Part shown: positions 1 through 7,117 of the stretch, one piece after another | Position numbering within the stretch: the stretch's first letter is position 1 | Layout of the letters: the number at the start of each line of letters is the position of its first letter | NCBI GenBank assembly: GCA_900554095.1 | Contig: USGC01000085.1 | Coordinates: 1 to 7,546 of the forward strand | Direction of reading: 5' to 3' | DNA from: an uncultured bacterium | GTDB lineage: Bacteria; Cyanobacteriota; Vampirovibrionia; Gastranaerophilales; Gastranaerophilaceae | Length of the DNA: 7,546 bases | Translations under genes and position numbers: made by a program | The notes under the pieces: model-generated | The model's input: only the letters and a program-made list of their open reading frames with translations | Database searches by the model: none | Told to the model about the DNA's origin: nothing

Positions 1-37
1 ATGCTTTATAAAATTTTCGTAAAAAGGAGTTGATTTT

Positions 38-2638
38 ATGGCAGATTTTAATAAATTTACAAATTATACTCAAGAAATTTTATCATCCGCAAGCGCAATT
101 ATGAATTCGCACAACAATTCAGAACTCCAGCCGGAACATATTATGCTTGCAATGATTAAAGATAACGGGATTATAAAAGATTATTTGACGGAATTAAAGC
201 TTCTAAACCAAGGTTTCATCGACAAAATCGTAGGGGCTGTGAATTCTTTCCCTAAAATCTCGGGGCCAATTAATGCCCAGCAATTGTTTCTTTCAAACCA
301 GACTTACAGACTGCTTGATTTGGCGGCTGAACAGTCAAATGAGTTGAAAGATGAATTTATCAGTATAGAATCTCTGCTGCTTGCAATGACAAAACTGGAT
401 AATAGTAATATTCAACGTTTGCTGAAAGACTTTAGTGTAGATACAAACGCTGTTTTGAATGTAATGAAAAAAATAAGAGGTAATAAAAAAGTGGACAATA
501 AAAATGCAGAAGAAAATATGAAAGCGTTGGAAAAATATTCAACAGATTTGACGGCGCTTGCCAGAAAAGGAAAACTTGATCCTGTAATCGGTCGTGATGA
601 AGAAGTCAGACGAATAATTCAGGTACTTAACCGACGCACAAAGAACAACCCTGTTTTAATCGGCGAGCCCGGCGTTGGTAAAACCGCAATTGTAGAAGGT
701 TTGGCACAAAGGATTGTCCGCGGGGATGTTCCTGAAAGTTTGAAAGATGTTAAACTAGTTTCACTTGATATGGGCGCACTTGTTGCAGGTGCAAAGTTTA
801 GAGGCGAGTTTGAAGAACGTTTAAAAGCTGTTTTAAAAGAAGTTGAAGAGTCAAATGGTGAAATCGTTATGTTTATCGATGAACTTCATACAGTTGTCGG
901 CGCAGGAGCTACAGAAGGCTCAATGGATGCCGGAAACCTCTTAAAACCAATGCTTGCAAGAGGCGTTTTAAGAACAATCGGCGCAACTACGATTAACGAA
1001 TATCGTAAATATATTGAAAAAGACCCTGCGCTAGAAAGAAGATTTCAACCGGTTCTTGTTGATGAGCCTTCAGTTGAAGATACGATTTCAATCTTAAGAG
1101 GTTTGAAAGAAAAATACGAAGTTCACCACGGAATTCGTATTTTAGACAGTGCCTTAATTCAGGCTGCAAAGCTTTCTGACAGATATATTACGGATAGATT
1201 TTTGCCTGATAAAGCGATTGACCTTATTGATGAAGCCGCTTCTTCTTTGCGTATCGAGATAGACTCAATGCCGGAGGAAATTGACACAATGATGCGCCAG
1301 AAAATTCAGCTTGAAATCGAACGCGAAGCGCTTAAAAAAGAGACAAGTGATGAGGCAAAAGCCAAAGTTGAAGATATTTCAAAACAGATAACTGAACTTG
1401 AGGGCAGAATTAACACTATGAAATGCCAGTGGGAAAAAGAAAAAGCTTCAATTACCGGCGAAGCTGCTATTAAAGATGAAATTGACAAGGTTAAGAAACA
1501 AATCGAAGAAGCTGAACGTAATACAGATTTGCAAACAGCCGCAGAACTCAAGTACGGCAAGCTTCTTGAACTTGAAAAGCAACTTCGCGAATGCCAAAAT
1601 CGCGACAAATCTGAAAACCATCTTTTAAAAGAAGAAATTGATGATGAGGATATCGCAAATGTAGTCAGCAAATGGACAGGAATTCCTGTTAACAAACTTG
1701 TAGAAAGCGAAAAGCAAAAGTTAGTCAGCATGGAAGATATTCTTCACAAGCGGCTTATCGGGCAGGATGAAGCTGTTGAAACGGTTTCAGACGCAATCCG
1801 CCGTGCGCGTTCAGGCTTGAAAGACCCGAAACGACCGATTGGAACGTTTTTATTCTTAGGACCTACAGGTGTTGGTAAAACTGAACTTGCAAAATCGCTT
1901 GCCGAATTCATGTTCAACGACGAAGATGCTTTAATCCGTATTGACATGTCAGAATATATGGAAAAACATAATGTCGCAAGGCTCGTCGGAGCGCCTCCGG
2001 GATACGTCGGTTATGAAGAAGGCGGTCAATTAACCGAAGCCGTTCGCCGTAAACCATATTCAGTTGTGCTTTTTGATGAAATTGAAAAAGCTCATCCTGA
2101 TGTTTTTAATATTATGCTTCAAATCTTTGATGACGGGCGTTTGACGGATTCTAAAGGCCGCACTGTTGATTTCAAAAACACTTTGATTATTATGACCTCA
2201 AACATCGGAAGCGACATTATTCTTGAAGACACTTTGAATAATCTCGGATCTCAAAAGGATTTCGACGCAACAAAAGAAAAGGTTCTGACAGTTTTAAGAA
2301 GCCGTTTTAAACCGGAATTTTTAAACAGAATTGACGAAACAATTTTCTTCAAAGCCTTAACCTTGCATGATTTGTCTCAAATTGTTGATATCCAGATGGA
2401 TTATTTGAGAAAACTCTTGAAAGAACAGGAAATTGAACTTGAAATTACGCCTGAAGCAAAGGAACTTCTGGCGACACGCGGGTTTAATCCTGTTTATGGC
2501 GCAAGACCTCTTAAACGTGTAATTCGCCAGATGGTCGAAAATCCATTATCAAAAATGTTACTTTCGCAAAAATTCCTTCGCGGCGACAAGATTAAAATAG
2601 ATGTCGATAACGACGAAATTAAATTTGAAAAAGAATAA
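38..2638 (+). CDS. clpB: ATP-dependent disaggregase ClpB (Hsp100)
   Basis: Cytoplasmic AAA+ chaperone that threads aggregated proteins through a hexameric pore, normally working with DnaK. The 866 residues match the usual ClpB length (about 860). Domains in order: N-terminal Clp repeat domain (about 1-145); first AAA+ module with Walker A GEPGVGKT (209-216), Walker B ending in D281-E282 and arginine-finger region ERRF (333-336); a long coiled middle domain (about 405-535), diagnostic of ClpB against ClpA/ClpX; second AAA+ module with Walker A GPTGVGKT (608-615), Walker B D680-E681, pore loop GYVG (655-658) and sensor 2 GARPLKR (821-827). No ClpP-docking loop was recognised, as expected for ClpB. 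The first pore loop reads KFRGEFE, with Phe254 where Tyr is usual, which keeps the aromatic side chain. The start is fixed by a strong AAGGAG at 24-29, eight bases before the ATG. Transcription ends at the hairpin just downstream, so the gene is last in, or alone in, its unit. No heat-shock operator is visible in the 37 upstream bases available. Confidence 0.98.
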   Translation: MADFNKFTNYTQEILSSASAIMNSHNNSELQPEHIMLAMIKDNGIIKDYLTELKLLNQGFIDKIVGAVNSFPKISGPINAQQLFLSNQTYRLLDLAAEQSNELKDEFISIESLLLAMTKLDNSNIQRLLKDFSVDTNAVLNVMKKIRGNKKVDNKNAEENMKALEKYSTDLTALARKGKLDPVIGRDEEVRRIIQVLNRRTKNNPVLIGEPGVGKTAIVEGLAQRIVRGDVPESLKDVKLVSLDMGALVAGAKFRGEFEERLKAVLKEVEESNGEIVMFIDELHTVVGAGATEGSMDAGNLLKPMLARGVLRTIGATTINEYRKYIEKDPALERRFQPVLVDEPSVEDTISILRGLKEKYEVHHGIRILDSALIQAAKLSDRYITDRFLPDKAIDLIDEAASSLRIEIDSMPEEIDTMMRQKIQLEIEREALKKETSDEAKAKVEDISKQITELEGRINTMKCQWEKEKASITGEAAIKDEIDKVKKQIEEAERNTDLQTAAELKYGKLLELEKQLRECQNRDKSENHLLKEEIDDEDIANVVSKWTGIPVNKLVESEKQKLVSMEDILHKRLIGQDEAVETVSDAIRRARSGLKDPKRPIGTFLFLGPTGVGKTELAKSLAEFMFNDEDALIRIDMSEYMEKHNVARLVGAPPGYVGYEEGGQLTEAVRRKPYSVVLFDEIEKAHPDVFNIMLQIFDDGRLTDSKGRTVDFKNTLIIMTSNIGSDIILEDTLNNLGSQKDFDATKEKVLTVLRSRFKPEFLNRIDETIFFKALTLHDLSQIVDIQMDYLRKLLKEQEIELEITPEAKELLATRGFNPVYGARPLKRVIRQMVENPLSKMLLSQKFLRGDKIKIDVDNDEIKFEKE

Positions 2639-2643
2639 ATTTT

Positions 2644-2673
2644 AAAATGACCTCACAAGAGGTCATTTTTTTT
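2644..2673 (+). terminator. Rho-independent terminator of clpB
   Basis: Perfect 8-bp stem ATGACCTC (2647-2654) / GAGGTCAT (2659-2666) with an ACAA loop, extendable by three A-T pairs to 2644-2669 and followed by a run of eight T (2666-2673). It begins only a few bases after the clpB stop codon and separates clpB from the next gene. Confidence 0.93.
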
Positions 2674-2693
2674 AATAAAAGTTTTAATAAAAG
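2670..2693. repeat. Tandem 12-bp direct repeat, two copies
   Basis: TTTTAATAAAAG occurs twice back to back, at 2670-2681 and 2682-2693. The first copy begins inside the T-tract of the clpB terminator. In such AT-rich DNA it may be a simple duplication. Its position upstream of the next promoter would also suit an UP-element-like AT-rich stretch, but nothing shows this directly. Confidence 0.5.
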
Positions 2694-2718
2694 TAGCAAA
2701 AATTTTTTTTAGGTATTT

Positions 2719-2724
2719 TATAAT
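2719..2724 (+). promoter_or_regulatory. Probable -10 box for the phospholipase-like gene
   Basis: A perfect TATAAT lies 30 bases before the start codon at 2755, after the clpB terminator, so the downstream gene has its own promoter. No good -35 was found: TAGCAA at 2694-2699 is a weak match with a long 19-bp spacer. The region is very AT-rich, so a chance TATAAT is possible, but position and context favour a real site. Confidence 0.55.
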
Positions 2725-2754
2725 ATAAGCAAAGCTCAATAAGGAATTATAAAT

Positions 2755-3414
2755 ATGCAGGTAAAAAGATGTGAAAACTCAACAAATTTTGGACATAAAT
2801 ACACAATACATAAACTTGTGTCCGGTCATGAAATCAAAAAATTTCACAAATTATCAAATAAAGCATCTGCAATTGAAAAATATGTGCAGCGTCCTGATTT
2901 TGATGAGGTAGGTTTTGGAAACAATCATTTTTATTTTCAGCCGACACTATTTCAACCTCGTGAAAGTTTTCTTGACTTTAGCGGATTGAATAATGCTCTG
3001 GCAAAGTTTAATATTCATATTTCTGAAGTAGAGCCTAAAGAGCCATTAAATAGTTTTTCAGCAGAACATGTAGGACGTGCCTTGCATTTTTTACAAGATA
3101 TTACTCAGCCTCAGCATACCCAGCGCGGTAATTTTATGCAAAAACTGCTTGATAGAAGATTGCACAGAGCGTTTGAAAATTTTGAAGCGCAAAACATAGA
3201 CAAATATCTTGCAAATTATAATGGCAGCGGAGCTGATTTTAATGGCGAAACTTTTGAAGATTTGTTTATGCATCATGTCAAAAAATCACAAGAAGCATTA
3301 CCTGCATTAAGAACTAATTACCGCTTCTGGGATGAAATTGCACAAAAAAGCGTAAACAATCTTGTTGATGCAACAAATGAATTTTTTACGCTTTTAAGTT
3401 CATTTATAAAATAG
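2755..3414 (+). CDS. Zinc-dependent phospholipase C / S1-P1 nuclease-like protein
   Basis: A 219-residue protein that would normally be called hypothetical. The segment from H105 to E141 carries the metal-site pattern of the zinc phospholipase C superfamily: ALHFLQD (109-115) gives His111 and Asp115, QPQH (118-121) gives His121, and HRAFE (137-141) gives His137 and Glu141. In Bacillus cereus phospholipase C the zinc ligands His118, Asp122, His128, His142 and Glu146 have the same +4, +6 and +4 spacings; the 128-142 step of 14 is 16 here. PDFDE (47-51) and NHFYF (57-61) resemble the region holding ligand Asp55 and the following HFYDP. Candidates for the N-terminal His ligand are His14 and His19. 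No signal peptide or membrane segment is seen, although secreted members have one and use the mature N-terminal Trp as a ligand. The start is supported by AAGGAA at 2741-2746. The fold assignment is fairly secure; phospholipase, nuclease or no catalytic activity cannot be decided here. Confidence 0.72.
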   Translation: MQVKRCENSTNFGHKYTIHKLVSGHEIKKFHKLSNKASAIEKYVQRPDFDEVGFGNNHFYFQPTLFQPRESFLDFSGLNNALAKFNIHISEVEPKEPLNSFSAEHVGRALHFLQDITQPQHTQRGNFMQKLLDRRLHRAFENFEAQNIDKYLANYNGSGADFNGETFEDLFMHHVKKSQEALPALRTNYRFWDEIAQKSVNNLVDATNEFFTLLSSFIK

Positions 3415-3420
3415 CTATTT
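3409..3420. other. Palindromic junction of two convergent stop codons
   Basis: AAATAGCTATTT is a perfect 12-bp palindrome. Its left half holds the TAG (3412-3414) of the phospholipase-like gene, and its right half holds, on the other strand, the TAG (3417-3415) of the leftward gene. The two reading frames abut with zero spacing. There is no loop or T-tract, so it is not an intrinsic terminator, and none was found nearby for either direction. Confidence 0.8.
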
Positions 3421-3885
3421 GTCCAGCCAAATTGTAAATACAGGCTTGTCTTGACTATATTTAATATCAATTTCTTTACCGCGGAAGATAACACCGATGT
3501 AATTAAAAAATTGTGCAGGTCTTTTGCCCTTAGTCTTAATAAGCTCAAAACCGTTAATTGTCAAGTCATCATTAATGATGATTGTATTGTTGTTTACATC
3601 GGTTGTTACAAATTTTTTGAAATTAATTTCAGCATGATCAAAAGCCCAGCCATTGTCAGATAGAAGTCCGACTTGAGCATAAACCGGAGTGTCTTTTTTA
3701 ATATAAAGCTTCTGATTGTAGTATATATCTTGCGTGGTTTTAAATTTCAAATTATCACCGACTTCTATTTCGTCGTAGGCTGTTGAAATGTTTTCCCCCG
3801 GTGTAATTCTTACTGGCAGCTTTTGGGCTGAGGCAATTGTATTAGTAAGTATAAACACCGCAAGTAGTATTAATATTTTTTTCAT
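3415..3885 (-). CDS. Exported protein of unknown function (intact paralogue)
   Basis: A 156-residue protein with a clear Sec signal peptide: MKK, a hydrophobic core (4-17) and likely signal peptidase I cleavage after ASA at residue 20. No lipobox is present. The mature part of about 136 residues looks mainly beta-stranded, with alternating hydrophobic residues, and ends in RGKEID…FTIWL. I do not recognise the family. It aligns along its whole length with the conceptual product of the broken gene just upstream: RITPGENISTA against KVTPAKTITTA, FKTTQ against FKVTQ, SDNGW against TENGF, and FRGKEI against VRGGEV. The two are therefore tandem paralogues. The ATG is 4 bases after the repaired stop of that gene, and AAAGGAA at 3899-3893 is its ribosome site, overlapping the end of the upstream frame. 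It is the last gene of the protease operon and probably acts in the periplasm or at the envelope. Confidence 0.8.
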   Translation of the reverse strand: MKKILILLAVFILTNTIASAQKLPVRITPGENISTAYDEIEVGDNLKFKTTQDIYYNQKLYIKKDTPVYAQVGLLSDNGWAFDHAEINFKKFVTTDVNNNTIIINDDLTINGFELIKTKGKRPAQFFNYIGVIFRGKEIDIKYSQDKPVFTIWLDK

Positions 3886-3889
3886 AAAA

Positions 3890-4316
3890 CTATTCCTTTA
3901 TATGTAAAATAAATTCTGACTTATCAGGTTTTGCAATGACTTCCCCGCCGCGAACCCAGTCAGGAAAGCCTTGAAATTGTTCTGCAAATTCTTTCACCTT
4001 GCTATGCTCGCTGCCTTTCAAATAGATATAGCCATCAACATTCCGTCCTTGGCTTGTAAAATATTCAATATAAACAGCAGCATGTTTGCCAAGAAATCCG
4101 TTTTCAGTAACTTTCGTAACAGTTCCGGTTACGATTTTTTAGAAACCCGCCGCCTTGTGTTACTTTGAAATCAACTAAATCTCCCTCTGCCAATGAATTT
4201 TTGTGAGCAGTTGTAATTGTTTTAGCTGGTGTTACTTTAATAAGAATATCTTTGGTATAAGCAGTGCCTGAAAATGTTGTTAATATTAATAAAGATAAAA
4301 TTACCTTTCTAATCAT
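3890..4316 (-). pseudogene. Exported paralogue interrupted by a frameshift
   Basis: The first part reads from ATG 4316-4314 with a signal peptide (hydrophobic 5-15, cleavage near residue 19-21) and continues to about codon 59, then runs off to a TGA at 4106-4104. In the +1 frame, coding resumes right after an A6 run (4140-4135 on this strand) as IVTGTVTKVTENGF and continues to a TAG at 3892-3890. The total of 427 bases is one more than a multiple of three; dropping one base gives a 141-residue protein. That the reading really continues is shown by the intact neighbour, which resembles this product on both sides of the break. Near the break the neighbour reads YIKKDTPVYAQV where this one would read FLK(K)IVTGTV, so an 8-base deletion removing about two residues fits as well as a 1-base insertion. 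The start overlaps the protease stop by one base (TAATG), with AAAGGAA at 4333-4327. Real mutation, sequencing error and A-run slippage remain possible. Confidence 0.8.
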
Positions 4317-5065
4317 TACAGAGCAGTTCCTTTATTTTTGTTACGGCGTCTTTCTTCTTTCATTTTAATATCTTTGATTTCGTCAGCCATTGAGTTTTCA
4401 AAGGTTTTAAAGAAAGAATCCGAAGTCATATCAGAATTTAAGTAATTAGGATATTTAACATAAATATGTTTGTAAATTTTCGCTAAGCGCTTAGAACCTT
4501 TCGGGTGAGTGTATAAAAAGCCCCAGTCAAAAACTGCTTCATCAAAAATTTTATTAGCTACAGTTATAGCAGCGATTGGATTGTAGCCTGCTTTAACCAT
4601 GTAATCAATTGCCATCAAATCAGCTTTCATTTCATATTTCTTAGAGTTATAACGCATTGCTGCAAATTTAAACGGACTTGTGTAGGTTTCAACGGCATGA
4701 GCGATTTCGTGAGCAATAACAAAAGCTAATTCATCGTCATTTGACATATATTGAAGAAGTCCTGCATAAATATCTATGGTGCGGGTGTAAGTTGCAGTTG
4801 AAGCATTTACAGTATTCAAGTTTCTGTTTAAATTAAATGTAATACGCTTGTCAATTTTGTTAGCAAGCATGATTCTTTGAGCGACAGACTGAACCTTTTT
4901 AACTCTGATATCAGTACTTTTCCAATAGTTGTTGAGATTAACGTCAGAATGAATAATTATACTATCCGGCACATCTGAACTTGTAGTGAATTGAATAATA
5001 GATTCTGCAAATGCCGGACTAGCAGCTATAATAAGAGCTGCGCTTAATGTAAAAATTTTTTTCAT
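4316..5065 (-). CDS. Secreted M48-family zinc metalloprotease
   Basis: A 249-residue envelope endopeptidase of the M48 (BepA/LoiP/Oma1-like) type. A Sec signal peptide is clear, with likely cleavage after AFA at residue 20 and no lipobox. Catalytic motif HEIAH (119-123) supplies zinc ligands His119 and His123 and the general base Glu120. The third ligand is Glu145 in YEMKAD (144-149), with the usual following Ala-Asp. THP at 187-189 with Arg193 matches the conserved downstream His-Pro/Arg motif of the family. GLL at 102-104 and DELAFVIAHE lead into the active helix as in relatives. There are no transmembrane helices and no TPR domain, so it is a compact soluble protease. The tail (about 231-247) is rich in Lys/Arg/Glu. 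The start is supported by AGGAG at 5075-5071, five bases before the ATG. It is the first gene of the operon and translationally coupled to the next one. Quality control of outer-membrane or periplasmic proteins is the usual family role; the substrate here is unknown. Confidence 0.92.
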   Translation of the reverse strand: MKKIFTLSAALIIAASPAFAESIIQFTTSSDVPDSIIIHSDVNLNNYWKSTDIRVKKVQSVAQRIMLANKIDKRITFNLNRNLNTVNASTATYTRTIDIYAGLLQYMSNDDELAFVIAHEIAHAVETYTSPFKFAAMRYNSKKYEMKADLMAIDYMVKAGYNPIAAITVANKIFDEAVFDWGFLYTHPKGSKRLAKIYKHIYVKYPNYLNSDMTSDSFFKTFENSMADEIKDIKMKEERRRNKNKGTAL

Positions 5066-5106
5066 AAGTTCTCCTATCTAAATTCCTAAATAACGTTTCC
5101 GAGTCT

Positions 5107-5135
5107 ATTATTAAACTAAAAAGGTAAAATGTCAA
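5107..5135 (-). promoter_or_regulatory. Sigma70 promoter of the protease operon
   Basis: On the minus strand, TTGACA (5135-5130) is a perfect -35 box. A 17-bp spacer follows, then AATAAT (5112-5107), which matches five of six -10 positions. Transcription would start near 5100, leaving a leader of about 35 bases before the protease ATG. This is the best promoter in the window and implies constitutive expression; no operator was recognised. Confidence 0.82.
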
Positions 5136-5196
5136 TATTATTAATTATTTTTTAATGTAAAATTTTTATAAACGAAATATAATATCATAATTTTGA

Positions 5197-5205
5197 TGTT
5201 ATAAT
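5197..5205 (+). promoter_or_regulatory. Extended -10 promoter of glmS
   Basis: TGTTATAAT is an extended -10 element: TG, one base, then a perfect TATAAT at 5200-5205. It sits 36 bases before the glmS ATG. No convincing -35 was found, as is common for extended -10 promoters. A second perfect TATAAT at 5178-5183 could be an alternative start. The leader of about 30 bases leaves no room for a glmS ribozyme. The site lies back to back with the protease-operon promoter. Confidence 0.65.
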
Positions 5206-5241
5206 CTTAATTACAGACAATAAATTTAGTGGAGAGAAATT

Positions 5242-7086
5242 ATGTGTGGAATAGTAGGATATGTTGGACACAAATCCGTAATGGATATATTAGTTGACGG
5301 GCTTGAACAGCTTGAATACAGAGGTTATGATTCATCCGGTGCCGCTGTAATGTGCACAGATGATATAAAGGTTTATAAAGCTATAGGAAAGTTAAACAAT
5401 CTTAGAGAAGAACTGAAAAAACATAAAGGTGAATACGAAAATTCGACTATGGGTATAGGCCATATTAGATGGGCAACTCATGGCGCGCCAACGGTTTTGA
5501 ATGCACATCCGCATACGTGTACTTGCGGTAATCTTGTGATTGTGCATAACGGCATTATTGAAAATTATAAAGAATTACGTGAAGAATTGGCGTCAACCGG
5601 CTGTGTATTCCGCTCACAAACAGATACTGAGGTCGTAGCGCATCTTGTTGCCAGAAAATATTCACAAACAAAAGATTTAGCTGAAGCTGTTCGTCTTGCT
5701 GCAAAAAAAATTGACGGCGCTTATGCACTTTGTGTTATGCATAATGACTGTAAGAATAAACTTGTTATAACTAAACGTAATGCTCCGCTTTTAGTCGGGA
5801 TCGGCGAAAATGAATTTTTTGCAGCCTCAGATGTTCCGGCAATAATTAAACATACTAAAAAAGCAATGTACTTGCTTGATAACCAAATTGCAGTGCTAAC
5901 ACCTGATAAAATCGTTTTGACAGATGAAGATGGCAATGAACTTCCGCAAAAAATTGAAACACTTCCTTGGGAGCCGGTTGCGTTGAGCAAAATGGGTTAT
6001 AAACATTACATGCTAAAAGAAATTCATGAGCAGCCCGATGTAATCCGTAATATTCTGGTCGGCAAACTTCACGCTCCGGACGAGCCCATAAATCTATCTG
6101 AAGTTAAGCTTACAAAAGAAACACTCAGAAATTTAAACAGAATTCAGATTATAGCTTGCGGAACATCATTGCATGCAGCTATGGCAGGAAAGTATTTAAT
6201 AGAAAATTTCTGTAATATCGCGGTTGATGTGGAAGCTTCAAGTGAATATATTTACAGAAAAACTGTAACGGATGCTCATACTCTTGTAATTGGCGTTTCA
6301 CAATCCGGTGAAACTGCGGATACTCTTACCGCAATAAAACAGGCTAAGTCAAAAGGATCACATGTTTTAATAATAACAAACCGCCCGGATAGTGCCATGG
6401 CAAGAGAAGCCGACAGTCTTATTCCTGTGAATGCAGGAATAGAAGTTTCTGTTGCTGCGACAAAGTCTTACATTGCGCAACTGGTTTCATTCTATCTTTT
6501 GGCTCTTTATATGGCTGAAGTTAAAGAGAGCGCAGACAGTTCAATTATTACTTCTATGAAGGCCGAGTTAATGCTGCTTCCACAAAAAATCGAACAAATG
6601 CTGGCGCATACTGAAGATATTCAAAAATGTGCGAGAGCTTTTGCAAATACAAAAGATTTTATCTATGTTGCACGTGGAATTAATTTCCCAACGGCTCTTG
6701 AGGGCGCTTTAAAGCTTAAAGAAATAAGTTACATTAATGCAACGGGCTATCCGGCAGGAGAACTAAAACACGGGCCGATTGCAATGTTAGACGAAACTAT
6801 GCCGGTATTATCAATTTTGATGAAGGGCAGTGTATATGAAAAACTTCTGTCAAACAGCGAGGAAGCAAAGGCTAGAAATGCCCGCATGATTGCGCTTACA
6901 AATTCAAACGATGAGAAATTAAATGATTTGTTTGATTATATAATAAAAGTACCTGATGTACAGGAGTTGCTATCGCCGGTGATTGCGGTTGTGCCGCTTC
7001 AGTTAATAGCGTATTATATTGCGGAATTCTTAGGTAAAGACGTTGACCAGCCCCGGAATTTAGCAAAATCAGTAACTGTTGAATAA
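5242..7086 (+). CDS. glmS: Glutamine--fructose-6-phosphate aminotransferase (isomerizing)
   Basis: Converts fructose-6-phosphate and glutamine into glucosamine-6-phosphate and glutamate, the first step towards UDP-GlcNAc for peptidoglycan and lipid A. The 614 residues compare with 609 in E. coli. The N-terminal class II glutaminase domain (about 1-240) starts MCGIVGYVG, so Cys2 becomes the catalytic N-terminal cysteine once Met is removed. RWATHG (76-81), HNG (102-104) and TDTE (127-130) form the glutamine site. Two SIS sugar-isomerase domains follow: the first (about 295-430) with CGTS (306-309) and SQSGET (353-358), the second (about 465-600) with LEGALKLKE (486-494). Glu494, His510 and Lys609 in the C-terminal DQPRNLAKSVTVE match E. 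coli Glu488, His504 and Lys603. All key residues are present, so it should be active. The ribosome site GGAG lies at 5231-5234. It is a single-gene unit between its own promoter and a terminator. Confidence 0.98.
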   Translation: MCGIVGYVGHKSVMDILVDGLEQLEYRGYDSSGAAVMCTDDIKVYKAIGKLNNLREELKKHKGEYENSTMGIGHIRWATHGAPTVLNAHPHTCTCGNLVIVHNGIIENYKELREELASTGCVFRSQTDTEVVAHLVARKYSQTKDLAEAVRLAAKKIDGAYALCVMHNDCKNKLVITKRNAPLLVGIGENEFFAASDVPAIIKHTKKAMYLLDNQIAVLTPDKIVLTDEDGNELPQKIETLPWEPVALSKMGYKHYMLKEIHEQPDVIRNILVGKLHAPDEPINLSEVKLTKETLRNLNRIQIIACGTSLHAAMAGKYLIENFCNIAVDVEASSEYIYRKTVTDAHTLVIGVSQSGETADTLTAIKQAKSKGSHVLIITNRPDSAMAREADSLIPVNAGIEVSVAATKSYIAQLVSFYLLALYMAEVKESADSSIITSMKAELMLLPQKIEQMLAHTEDIQKCARAFANTKDFIYVARGINFPTALEGALKLKEISYINATGYPAGELKHGPIAMLDETMPVLSILMKGSVYEKLLSNSEEAKARNARMIALTNSNDEKLNDLFDYIIKVPDVQELLSPVIAVVPLQLIAYYIAEFLGKDVDQPRNLAKSVTVE

Positions 7087-7089
7087 GAC

Positions 7090-7117
7090 AAAAAAGGCGA
7101 AATTTTTCGCCTTTTTT
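7090..7117. terminator. Bidirectional intrinsic terminator after glmS
   Basis: GGCGAA (7096-7101) pairs with TTCGCC (7106-7111) around a 4-base loop, flanked by A6 (7090-7095) on one side and T6 (7112-7117) on the other. The symmetry gives a U-tract in both directions, so it should stop glmS and also the convergent leftward gene, whose TAA stop (7118-7116) overlaps the T-tract. Confidence 0.92.

Noticed and set aside
1..20. Possible -10 box (TATAAA at about 7-12) for clpB
   Set aside because: There is too little upstream sequence to judge a -35 or any operator, and AT-rich DNA gives such matches by chance.
1306..1947. Leftward open frames inside clpB (1306-1731, 1744-1947)
   Set aside because: They are antisense to highly conserved ClpB middle-domain and second AAA+ coding sequence, have low-complexity Ser/Leu-rich translations and lack ribosome sites.
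4126..4146. Programmed -1 ribosomal frameshift at A AAA AAT in the broken paralogue
   Set aside because: The heptamer fits the slippery pattern, but a -1 shift meets a TAA almost at once (aaa tcg taa). The continuing frame is +1, so mutation, sequencing error or transcriptional slippage fits better.
3451..4168. Rightward open frames at 3451-3663 and 3971-4168
   Set aside because: They lie opposite the two exported paralogues, whose mutual homology and signal peptides show that the minus strand is the coding one.
5206..5241. Possible glmS ribozyme/riboswitch upstream of glmS
   Set aside because: The leader after the likely -10 is only about 30 bases, and the whole gap of 176 bases also holds the divergent promoter. 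No ribozyme-like conserved core or pseudoknot was recognised.
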